Source of the DNA: Actinostola sp. cb2023 | Lineage: Eukaryota; Cnidaria; Anthozoa; Actiniaria; Actinostolidae | Assembly (NCBI GenBank): GCA_033675265.1 | Contig: JAUJYZ010001058.1 | Location: 717,501 to 781,500 of the forward strand | Length of the DNA: 64,000 nucleotides | Direction: 5' to 3' | In this document: positions 13,401 through 26,100 of the stretch, one piece after another | Position numbering within the stretch: the stretch's first letter is position 1 | How the letters are laid out: each line of letters opens with the position of its first letter | The notes under the pieces: model-generated | The model's input: only the letters and a program-made list of their open reading frames with translations | Database searches by the model: none | Told to the model about the DNA's origin: nothing | Program-made: the position numbers and the translations under genes

Positions 13401-15424
13401 GATCACTCAATTCCTACTGTTGCATTTAGCAGACAGAGCTCTGATAACCTGGGTTCCAGTGTTGAGGGGGCCGTGAGGCCGGATTGCGAGGGAGAGGTTC
13501 CTCTCTCTTCCTCACTGCCCTCTCAATGGCCTCTAAGCTAGAACCCAGGGTAGATCTCTGATGGTCTATCAAATGAATACCATCTTTTGTTTGGGATTGT
13601 TTGGGTTCCCTGTTCCAGAATACCTTTGGGTTCCCTGTGCCAAAGTGGATTTGACTCCTGTTCAGAATATCTTTGGGCTCCCTGTGCCAAAGTGGATTTG
13701 ACTCCTGTTCAGAATATCTTTGGGCTCCCTGTGCCAAAGTGGATTTGGCTCCTGTTCAGAATATCTTAGGGCTCCCTGTGTCAAAGTGGGTTTGGCTCCT
13801 GTTCAGAATATCTTTGGGCTCTCTGTGCCAAAGTGGGTTTGGCTCCTGTTCAGAATATCTTTGGGCTCTCTGTGCCAAAGTGGGTTTGGCTCCTGTTCAG
13901 AATATCTTTGGGCTCCCTGTGTCTTGATACTTGATATTATAATCATGTACATGCACCCAGCGAATCTTCGGTTTTCCACAAGTTTCGTATGTACTAATGG
14001 TTATTTCATTTATCTCAGCCTCCGTTCTTCGGTGCGACTCTGTACGATGCAGTTTTCCAATTTGCAGTAGCACTGAATAAAACCTTAATGAGCGGTGAGC
14101 CTGTAACAGGGTCCACCATCCTTGGCCATCTAACCAACCATGTTTATGAAAGTAAGTGTTTGCACATTACATGCACTCAAGCTAAAAGGGAGCATGGGTA
14201 ATATGAACTAACTACATTGCAAACACAACACTTAAGTCACCACTGACTGAAAGGGAGCATGGGTAATATGAACTATAACTACATTGCAAACACAACACTT
14301 AAGTCACCACTGACTGAAAGGGAGCATGGGTAATATGAACTAACTACATTGCAAACACAACACTTAAGTCACCACTGACTGAAAGGGAGCATGGGTAATA
14401 TGAACTATAACTACATTGCAAACACAACACTAGTCACCACTGACTGAAAGGGATCATGGGTAATATGAACTATAACTACATTGCAAACACAACACTAGTC
14501 ACCACTGACTGAAAGGGATCATGGGTAATATGAACTATAACTACATTGCAAACAGGAAACAGAAAATAATGCTAAAAGCTTGGACAGCATTAACTGAAAT
14601 ATAGACATTGCAGCATGAATACAACAGTGTTTGGTCACTCGATCGTTACATGATTTGGTAAAACATGCATGCATAATTAGATTTATGTATCAAGTAGATT
14701 TTCTCTTCTATATAGTGAACGCAGTCTTTGTTGCCAGCTACCAGAATTTTGTTCCCTTATCAGGTTGGGAAGGGTGTGATAATTAAAATGTGTGTTGCTT
14801 GTGGTAGGTATTCGTGGCTATCAAGTGCATATGGATAACAATGGTGACGCCGAGTATAATTTAACACTAGCAAGTATTACAGCAGATGGTAAGTGTCCGC
14901 TTCCATGTATTCAGTATTGTGATGTCAGCCAATCTATGTTAGGACAGTCGGAACAACATCGATCTAGGAGAGGTAACATGAGTTTCCCCGCAGTCATAGT
15001 TAGGAGCTGTCACACATTCCAATCCCAGAAACTCTTTGACACTAGCAGGGGTTTGTCTCTCAACAAGGGAGGCATGCGTTACTGAGAAACGCTACATGTT
15101 AACAATACTGTAGAATTCCCTGAGGATTTGACAGCATATGATAAGCAGTCGACATCTTCTATTTCCAACACTATACCTGTATCGATCCTATAAGTTGTCC
15201 AATCATGGAAGGGTATATACAAATGCTAAAGGAGCGCATCACTATTTTAGGAACCACCATGCACGAGGTTGCATCCTTCGTCTCCACCAATTCATCTACT
15301 CTGAAGCTCAAGTTTTTGCCTGGAAAACACATTAATTGGTTTCCTGGTCGTAAATGGCCTCCCCCAGACATGCCAAAGTGTGGTTTTGATGGTCAACTGT
15401 GTGTAACAGACATCGAAGATCAAG
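3863..15424 (+). CDS. Cyclase exons 1-7: signal peptide and ANF-type ligand-binding domain
   Basis: Residues 1 to about 486. A hydrophobic signal segment ([12 protein letters not shown]) is followed by a periplasmic-binding-protein-like receptor domain. Family landmarks are [29 protein letters not shown] (exon 2), the W-K-V-A-I-I-T strand, NGDYVFILF (exon 3), a [12 protein letters not shown] helix region (exon 5), M-D-x-N-G-D (exon 6) and the membrane-proximal [16 protein letters not shown] plus paired cysteines (exon 7). Exon 3 (12031-12196) has no ATG-to-stop ORF of its own and was found by matching splice phase: exon 2 ends in phase 1 and exon 3 supplies the two bases; exon 3 ends in phase 2 and exon 4 supplies one. 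In exon 1 the frame changes at 4241-4246, before the AAAFNK motif. Confidence 0.88.
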
Positions 15425-18400
15425 GTGGGTACTTTGGAAACCTGTCCGTGTTCATATTTTTGCTAGCTTCCAGTCAGCAAGCTACCCTAGTCTATGGGAT
15501 TCCTGTGGTAGCAGAAGGGAAGACTCCTTGTCACAGGAAACCCAAAAGGATTTGAGCAAGCACAGACTCATTCCCAGTCTCTACAGAGCTATTCGCAAGA
15601 ATCATGAGAAGGACCAGCTTTTCCAAGGGATTCACGGGAAGGATCATGACGAGCCGCAAGACCGTTTTTAAGGGACACCACATGATTTCTTGGTTGTTAG
15701 GCACGCTTCAGCTAATCTGATTACTGAGAACACCTCCAAGTTTTAATCCAGTTATCGTTCAGAAGAACAGGCACCGATACTGACAGCCCCGTCTACACTC
15801 GACACCGATAATTATCAGGCTACGAAGTTTATATGAAGGAGCTTTTAAATAGACCAAGGAAAACATATATATAATGCAGAGAATGTCACGATTTCAAATC
15901 CCTAGTATATGTGGATTTTTATTATCTTTTACTTGCCGTATTTCATAATAATAATAATAATAATTGCATTTATTATTTACTGTATATAATGTTGGTATTT
16001 TGGATAAAGTTATTATATTAACTAAATACTCAAACCAAACTAAAAGCTCTTCGAAACACCCACGAATCTTGCTACAATTTGCCGGATTGATTATGGAAAC
16101 GATACCATAGCAGTTTTAAAAACAATATACATGGCTAGAGAGCGTTGCGTGACGGCTCATGAGAATAAATCTACTGTAATAAATGACCGATACCGTAATT
16201 GCTAATATACGGGACTTACCAATGTTTTGCTTAAAATATACACCCCACCCCCCACCCCTCCTGGCATGACATTTCTTTCGCCTCATTGGCATAGCTACAA
16301 AATCTCACAAAATCACATGCAGGCAAGTCACCCAAGCGATTCTGTTGCAAGCACTTAGGAGATACATATTATAAACATTAATTAATCTATTAGTATCAGC
16401 TCAGTAAATATTGTTACGTATCTCACAAAATCACAGGCGAGTCGCCCAAGCGATTCTGTTGCAAGCACTTAGGAAATACATATTATAAACATTAATTAAT
16501 CTATTAGTATCAGCTCAGTAAATATTGTTACGTATCTCACAAAATCACAGGCGAGTCGCCCAAGCGATTCTGTTGCAAGCACTTAGGAAATACATATTAT
16601 AAACATTAATTAATCTATTAGTATCAGCTCAGTAAATATTGTTGGTATCTCACAAAATCACAGGCGAGTCGCCCAAGCGATTCTGTTGCAAGCACTTATA
16701 ATTAGGAGATACAAATTATAAACATTAATTAATCTATTAGTATCAGCTCAGTAAATATTGTTACGTATCTCACAAAATCACAGGCGAGTCGCCCAAGCGA
16801 TTCTGTTGCAAGCACTTAGGAGATACATATTATAAACATTAATTAATCTATTAGTATCAGCTCAGTAAATATTGTAGACTTGCCACAAGTCGACTTCTCT
16901 TGTATCCCAGATGTGCGAGCGAAGCGAGCCATTGAGGTCGCGAAGCGACCGAGCGAGCGACCCAAGTGATTATGTTGCAAGCACTTAGGAGATACATATT
17001 ATAAACATTCTTAGCAGTCAAACAAGGAGGCCAAAACCAGTGGCAACATACACCGTTTCGCGATGTAGTGTCGAAGTACTGAACCACGAAAATGGCGGCA
17101 AAAGGGAAAGCTCGTCTTGGAGTTCAGCGTGTTCAGCGATGTATGCAAAATGCATTTGGCTTACAACCGCAAAGAGAAGAATTTAGAGCATACCACATCT
17201 TACTTGCGTCCAATTGAGAAGAATAAACTTTGTTCAACCGAATGTCTTCAGCAACCTTTCTCACAATGCCGTACTGATGTTTACAGTACAGTACATTGTA
17301 TACCGTTTGGCTGCCCGTCAATTTGTACATGGCGAATATCATTCTCACCCTACCGCTGACCCGAAATGGCTCAAACAATTTTATTTGCCGGTTCATCGGA
17401 ACTCTTAGTAATTACGAAAATAGACGAGAGCATGCTAAATATAAGTGGAATTCCGAAATAATTTGACATAGGATAATAAATACTACACAATAACACTACT
17501 TATTCTCCTGCTAGCAAACGTAACCTACTGTGAAAAGAAATACGATGACAGATGAAACCCACATATTCCTTATTCAAAGTAATTTGAGGTGGGCATTTCA
17601 GATGCCCACCTATGTCCGTATCCAAGGCGTGCGGCTCGTCATGAACTGATTCCCCCCTTCCCAGACTCCTTTGAGAGCATCCAATCTTCTAGGCATTCTA
17701 TGCGAAACACAGAGTAAGGACTGGGAACGAGTTCTACTTACATGTAGTCCCTCTCTGTAGACCTAACCACAGGTAGCCCATCAATCATTATGCATAATGG
17801 CTGCTAATTTAAATCACAATTGTTTTCGACTGACGAGCCTCGTTTCCATGATGCTGCACAAAAGAGATTTCACATGGACACGAGGTTAGTCAGTCAAAAA
17901 CAATGACTATTTAAATTTGGGAGCCATTTTTGCATTTGGCCTATTTGATGACGCAGTGGTAAAAGTCCCAGGGGGGGGGGTACTCAGGGGTATCAGTGAC
18001 GGGGGAGGTGCGAATGAGGCCAAACATTTTAACCAAAAAAAAGTCCATTACGCGAAAACAAGACCCAAAAAAAGTCCAACGGCCCAAAATCGTAACCCAA
18101 AAAAGTCCAATTTTTCTCCGCATAAAATCGAGAACGGTAGGATATCATTTTTATCAACCCCCAAAAAAGTCCTTGACAAAATCTTTATATCAAAAAAAGT
18201 CCACCAGAAAAATGAAACCCAAAAAAAGCCTTCGCACCTCCCCGTCACTGATACCCCTGAGTACCCCCCCTGTGGTAAAAGTACAATGCTAAATTAATTG
18301 TGTGATGTGTTTTCTAGATAATACCCATACTATTATAACTACAATATCTGCAGTATTGGTATTACTGGCAGTTCTGTTGGTAGCTGTACTATTTAGGTGA

Positions 18401-21400
18401 GGATAACAAATATAGAGCAGTAATATCATACTAGCTCTCTCTGTCAGTTATCGATCTGTTATTATTATGTTATTATGATTATTTGATAAGGGTATGATAT
18501 TGTGATTCAGTACATTTGTAATGATATTTGTGCTACAGACATTATAAAGTAGAAAGAGAGCTATACAGTCGATTGTGGAAAATCGAATACAACGATCTTT
18601 TCTTTGATCACTGTCGCACAAGATCTGAAGCATCGTTAGCAAGTAGTGTAATGGTAAGTTACAAAGTCAAGGGAGTGGTCGCCAGGGGTTCATGATAAAA
18701 GCACTTCGCAACTAGTACTAGCAGTAGAACAGCAGGGTAACACTTACAAGAGTAAAACTCATGCCCTCTCCCATCCCCTGCTACGCCATTGCCAAAAAAC
18801 TTTGTTTTGCGTCTAGTGACTGCATGTGCCTCCCCCCACCCCCATTGCCAAAAAACTTTGTTTTGTATCTAGTGAGTGTGCCTCCCCCCACCCCCATTGC
18901 CAAAATTGTTTGTTTTGTATCTAGTGAGTGTGCCTCCCCGGGCCCACCCCCATTGCCAATTTTTTTTGTTTTGTATCTAGTGAGTGTGCCTGATCCCCCC
19001 ACCCCCATTCCCAAAAAGCTTTGTTTTGCATCTAGTGAGTGTGCATAAGGGGTACCTTAGTGGCATGGATCTGAGCTGTGTTGAATCATGTCAAGTTTTC
19101 ACTTACTGATATGCGTGAGAACTAGAATGAAATAACTAACCTATTTATACTTTATAGAGATTCACAAATGAAGCAGAAGCTTTGCCACTGATAGATTATG
19201 AGATGGACGGCGAAAAGTCCACCACAGTGGCGCATTATAAGGTATTCTGACTTTAGTTGAACATCTTCAGATTTATATTATAATAAGGGAATATGTCATG
19301 CATGTTCGCATAGACCCTTAATGCACAAATCATATGCAGATTAATCCTTGTTGTGCGTAATAACAAAAGACGGGGTTTATAAACATTTGTTTGCGGCTTA
19401 GCTAAGTCTGGGGCCAAGGTTTAAATAGTGGGTCAGCTATTGCTTCGTTGAGAGGTTTATGATGGATGTATCAGCACTATTTATACAAAGGTCTGTGGCA
19501 ATCAAGAGCTTGCCATTTTCACACGCAGATGCTCAGATCGTGTTGTGATTGGTTGGCATAAATATCACTGTCACATGATTTTAGAACATTGAAAAAGAAA
19601 CGTTTTTTTTATTTCAACATTTTGTGTTTCAGAATAGTGGTGTTGTTACTGTAGCCCGACTTCCCATTCGTAACATAGACATTAATCGATACATTCTACT
19701 TGAGATGAAGCAGGTACATATTATTATTACGTATTATTATTATTACTTATGGCCAACACCGACTACTGCACTATCTACAGCTAGTATATGTTTGAACAAA
19801 TTGTTGGACAGAAAGCCACAATGGAAAAACAAAATTCACTTTCAAATAGAAACGTATGCTTGTACATATACAGACAGCTTTGTCTGGTCCTTCTGCAATG
19901 TTTTAATAGTTGTTTCAAATAAATGTTGGTAAACAAGACCACAAGGAATCATGGTTAATATCAATGGTTTGCTTTGTACATTGCAAACACAGTGTAATCA
20001 GAGTCCTCACAAATCACCATGGTTACCTTATCATTTTCTTTAAGTAACCCTTCCCATGCTACCTTTCGGCCCTGTTGGACAGTTTGAGTTCTTTTACTGA
20101 CAATGTTTTTGAAATGGCTGTAAATAATTAAACAAGTGTTGCATTTATCTTTAGATGAGAGATATACGACATGATAACCTCAACCAGTTTATAGGCGTAT
20201 GTGTTGGACCTCCTAATGTATGTATAGTCATGAACTACTGCTCAAGAGGCAGTCTTCAGGTACTGTATTTCTCATATGGTAGTTGGAGTAATTTATTTTG
20301 TTTCCAATGAGTAACACATTGTAAGTTAGTTATATGGTAAGTTATATGGGCTCAGTATTTTTCTGAGTCTTTTTACGCTTGATGAAACCTTACGAACTAC
20401 ATGAGTAACACATTGTTCAATGTTTTTACAGGATATTTTAGAAAATGAGGAAGTAAAACTTGACATAGTATTTATCGCCTCTCTAGTATCAGACATTGTG
20501 AAGGTAAGGTGTCGTAGAGCTGCTTCTCATCCACCCATCTATCCATCCATCCATCCATCCATCCATCCATCCATCCATCCATCCATCCATCTATCCATCC
20601 ATTTATAATGGCAATCCTCTCCACATCAATTTGGTATATGTGCATTCTGTTCATCAATTCAGCTTTTTGCAGTTCAGTATTCCTTCTTCATCAAGCCATT
20701 CATTAATCGTTCTATATCCTATTCATTTTTCCAATTATCTATCCATCCATTTACTGGCAATCCTATCTATGCATTCATGCTCATCCATCCATCTCTCTGT
20801 CAGTATTCCTTTCGCTCCCTCCCTCCCTTTGCACTCCTGCTGCAACTATGTCATCTTTACATCACAGGGAATGGAGTACATCCATAACTCAGATCTTCGT
20901 TCCCATGGTAACCTTAAATCATCTAACTGCCTGGTTGACAGTAGATGGGTGTTAAAGATAACTGACTATGGGTTGCCCACCATTAGAGCAAGGGCCAAGA
21001 AAGGAATGACAGAAACAAACTGGAGAGGTACGACATGAGAACAAACTCGGTGATGATGATAGTGGTTGTTATGGTGGTGGTGGGGATGATGAGCAATGAT
21101 GGTGATGGAGCATGATTGTGACAATGAATACATTTGATAATATATTTGATGATTATGGCAGCATAGATGATGATGATAGTAGTAGTTGTTGTTATGGTGG
21201 TGGTGGGGACGATGAGCAATGATGGTGATGGCCCCCACACCAAAAATTTAGTATGGGCCATATATGGGCCAAATATGGGGAAAATATGGAAAAGTATATG
21301 GGTTTTATGTGGCCCATATTAAACCCAGAATTCCAAAATATATGGGTTATATATGGATTAAATATGGATTAAGTACGTATTTGGTCATAATCCATGTATT

Positions 21401-23114
21401 ATCCATATATTACCCATATTTTTCCCATATATTACTCATTTATGTGGCCCATATATTTCCCATACTTCCCATATATTTCCCATATACTTCCCATATATTT
21501 CCCATACATGGGCCATATATGGGCCAGATATGGGAAAAGTATGGAATTTATATGGATAAAATGTGGTTACTATATGGGTTTTATGTGGGCCCATATTAAA
21601 CCCATATTAATTCCATATTAAACCCAGCTATTCCAAAATGTATGGGTTATATATGGATTAAATCTGGATTAAGTACGTATTTGGTCAAAATCCATGTATT
21701 ATCCATATATAATCTGTATTATTCCCATATATTACTCATTTATGTGGCCCATATATTTTCCATACTTCCCATATATTTCCCATACTTCCCATATATTTCC
21801 CATATACTTCCCATATATTATCCATACTATTCCCATATATTTCCCATATACTTCCCATATATTATCCATACTATTCCCATATATTTTCCCATATAATTCC
21901 CATATATTATCCATACTATTCCCATATATTTCCCATACAATACCCATATATTATCCATATACTTCCCATATATTTCCCATATACTTCCCATATATTTCCC
22001 ATACTATTCCCATATATTCCCCATATACTTCCCATATATTATCCATACTATTCCCATATATTTCCCATATATTATCCCATATCCCATATATTTCCCATAT
22101 TCCCATACCAATACCCATATATTATCCATATTATTCCCATATATTTCCCATATATTTTCCATATATTATCCATACTATTCCCATATATTTTCCATATTTC
22201 CCATATATTTCCCATACACTTCCCATATATTATCCATACTATTCCCATATATTTCCCATATTTCTCATATATTTCCCATATACTTCCCATATATTATCCA
22301 TATACTTCCCATATATTATCCATACTATTTCCATATATTTTCCATACTTCCCATATATTTCCAATATACTTTCCATATATTATCCATACTATTCCCATCC
22401 TATTCCCATGCATCCCATATATTTCCTATATATTAATTCCCCATACTTACAGTACTGAATATTTCTTAATACAGTATCATTTTTGTGAATAATATTATTT
22501 AAAAATGCACATCATGCAGTATCAAAAAATATTTATTGATAATTGAAAGCTTTTTACAAATGTAAATCAGAAGTATACATGCATAAGTTATTCTTTCTTA
22601 TGGCCAGTCAGTCTACAGTCAATTATATGACTGGTCAAATAACTTTGAATAGATCATGATCAGTTATAACTCGATCATGTAAAGTCGCCGCAATATATTT
22701 GTTAGCCCGGCAAACTTCAAACTATTATAGTTCATGTAAATATTAGATAAATGTCCATCAGTAGCTAATGCAGTATATATGAAATATATGAATCCAAGTG
22801 GAGCCTGAAACTACTTATATGAACCCGCCTGCTCTCAGTGGCTTAGATACATGTAGTGCAGTTGGTAGAACATTACACCGGTATCGCAAAGGTTGTGGGT
22901 TTGATTCCCGTTGTAAGTCTGATTTTTTTTCAGACATTATTTCCAGTAGTTTCAGGCTCCACTTGGATTCATATATTTTATGAATCAGTGCATTAAAGTG
23001 GATTTCTGCAAGTGACTTGGTAATGCATCAATCAATTCCAGCTGTTATCATCCCCCCCCCCCCCCCTCCCCCACTTGTAGTCCCAAGAAAGAAAGAAAAA
23101 TCCCTGGTAGTCAG

Positions 23115-23170
<56 letters not shown>

Positions 23171-26100
23171 GGTAACAGCTGGAATTGATCTATGCATAAC
23201 CTATATACATGTGGGGGTATGCCACCATTACAGTCGACTGGTGAATACACATGCATGGCATTAATTCTGTAAAATAAAGCTGATGAAGTATCACTTCTAA
23301 ATTATGCACTGTACATTGCACATACTTAACTAACAATCATAAAGAAACTGCATCAGTCTTACTTTGATTTGGGGATTTCATGGAAGCTACATGTAACAGA
23401 TAATGGGGGGGGGGGGGGGGTGGTAACAGCTGGAATTGATCTATGCATAACCTATATACATGTACAGTATGCCACCATTACAGTCGACTGGTGAATACAC
23501 ATGCATGAACAGCATTAATTCTGTAAAATAAAGCTGATGAAGTATCACTTCTAAATTATGCACTGTACATTGCACATACTTAACTAACAATCATAAAGAA
23601 ACTGCATCAGTCTTACTTTGATTTGCATATATCTACAGAATGATTTCATGTCCAACAGAAGCTACATGTAACAGATAATGTTGAGGCTTGTCAAAGACCA
23701 AGTTCATGCAATTCAACTCGACTTGTGAATACTTTGCAGTCATCATAAAACTCTTGATCTCTAACTGTAGTTGATGTAGAAAAGTGTTCAAATTAAACCA
23801 CCTGAAAATCAATTGAAAAGAACTTACAATTCGGAAACTCTGACAATAACTTTTTCTTAAGATATTTAATGACTGAATTATGTCTTGTAATAACTAATAA
23901 GCTTATAACTAATATTTAATTTGATAAGTTTAAGTTGAATACTTTAGACTGCAGATTCAACAAATATCAAAAACATGACTACAAGTACTGCATACTTACA
24001 GGTAGAATAGAGTGAAATAGAACAATGAAAAGGATTAAAATACAATGCTTATAGTTTTAGCTTTCAAACTAAGCTATGATAAATAACACAGCAAATAAAA
24101 CTCTAGCTATTTAGCCTTTGTCATGTCTATAAACGAAAGTCTTCAGTCAGCTGCCATCTTGTCACGTTTGTCAACAACAATTTTACCGTGAAAAACAGCT
24201 TTATTCCATAAATTTCCTTCAGAAAAGGAGATATTAAGATTTTAGAACATTTTACAGCTTACTTTATAACAAAAAAAGAACGTTTTACTTACCAGAAAGG
24301 TGAATAAACGGTGTTTTTTGTCTTCTTTGAAGAAAAACAAGCGACTGCCTCGATTTTCCCGCTCTTTTACCGATAGTCACGTGACCTTATGTGGATAACT
24401 GCTGACCAACATTAGCATGTTCATAAAGGAATGGATTTTAATATGCTGACAGTCAAAAACATATACTAATTGTTTTCTGAATAGTTTAAGCAGAAAGTAT
24501 GAAGCTACAGTAATGGTAAAGTAAATACATGCATAATATATTTAAAAATCCAAAGAAATGTGAATGAAGTTAATTACTTGGGATGCCTGTGTAACCCATA
24601 CATTGCCCATATACCACCCATATTTTATCCTTATATTAATAATTGGGCCCATGTATGGCCCACATATCCCAGTATTAACTAAAATGTTAACCCATATATT
24701 GCCCTTATATTAATCATTGGGCCCATATTTGGCCCACATATCCTGAGTATTAACTAAAATGTTAACCCATATATTGCCCATACATACCCATGTTTTACCC
24801 TTATATTAATAATTGGGCCCATATATGGCCCACATATCCCAGTATTAACTAATATGTTAACCCATATATTGCCCATATATCAATAATTGGGCCCATGTAT
24901 AGCCCACATATCCTAAAATGTTATCCCATATATTGCCCACATATACCCATATATTACCCATATATCAATAATTGGGCCATATATGGCCCACATATCCCAG
25001 TATTAACTAAATATTATCCCATATATTGCCCACATATACCCATATATTACCCATATATCAATAAAATGGGCCCATATATGGCCCACATATCCCCTACTGA
25101 CTAAAATAGTATCCCATATATTGCCCACATATACCCATATATTACCCATATATCAATAAAATGGGCCCATATATGGCCCACATATCCCCTACTGACTAAA
25201 ATAGTATCCCATATATTGCCCACATATACCCATATATACCCATATATCAATAAAATGGGCCCATATATGGCCCACATATCCCCTACTGACTAAAATTGTA
25301 TCCCATATATTGCCCACATATACCCATATATCAATAAAATGGGTCCATATATGGCCCACATATCCCCTACTGACTAAAATTGTATCCCATATATTACCCA
25401 CATATACCCATATATTACCCATATATCAATAATTGGGCCATATATGGCCCATATATCCCAGTATTAACTAAATAGTATCCCATATATTGCCCACATATAC
25501 CCATATATTACCCATATATCAATAAAATGGGCCCATATATGGCCCACATATCCCCTACTGACTAAAATATTATCCCATATATTGCCCACATATACCCATA
25601 TATCAATAATTGGGCCCATATACTATGGCCCACATATCCCATATTAAACCCATATATTGTGGAAAAGGTAAAAGCTTGGGCCCATATATGGTCCACATAT
25701 CAATTCTAGCTCCCCATACTATTCCCATATATGGGCCTTATATGGCCCATATACATCCCATATTTAACCCATACTAAACGTTTGGTGTGGGGGAGCATGA
25801 TTGTGACAATGAATACATTTGATAATACATTTGATGATTATGGCAGCATAGATAATGATGATGATAGTGGTTGTTGTTATGGTGGTGGTGGGAACGATGA
25901 GCAATGATGGTGATGGAGCATGATTGTGATAATGAATACATTTGATAATATATTTGATGATTATGACAGCATAGATGATGATGATAGTGGTTGTTGTTAT
26001 GGTGGTGGTGGGGACGATGAGCAATGATGGTGATGGAGCATGATTGTGACAATGAATACATTTGATAATATATTTGATGATTATGGCAGCATAGATGATG

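Larger units (their letters stand above)
21237..25793. mobile_element. TIR-bounded ATATGG satellite element, 4.5 kb, in a cyclase intron
   Basis: Left end CCCCCACACCAAA...TTTAGTATGGG and right end its inverse (CCCATACTAAACG...GGTGTGGGGG), about 25 bases with few mismatches. Subterminal copies of CCATATATGGGCC follow on both sides. The interior is a decamer-scale CCCATATATT satellite (21240-22430), a palindromic tRNA-like MITE, poly-G MITEs, an AT-rich middle and a roughly 110-bp tandem repeat (24590-25700). It splits an older GATGATG-type minisatellite whose halves lie at 21036-21236 and 25794-26280. No transposase is visible. Confidence 0.7.

Noticed and set aside
21694..22458. Long open frame of 254 codons
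   Set aside because: It is a read-through of the CCATATATT satellite (repeated YFPYISHI); no natural composition.
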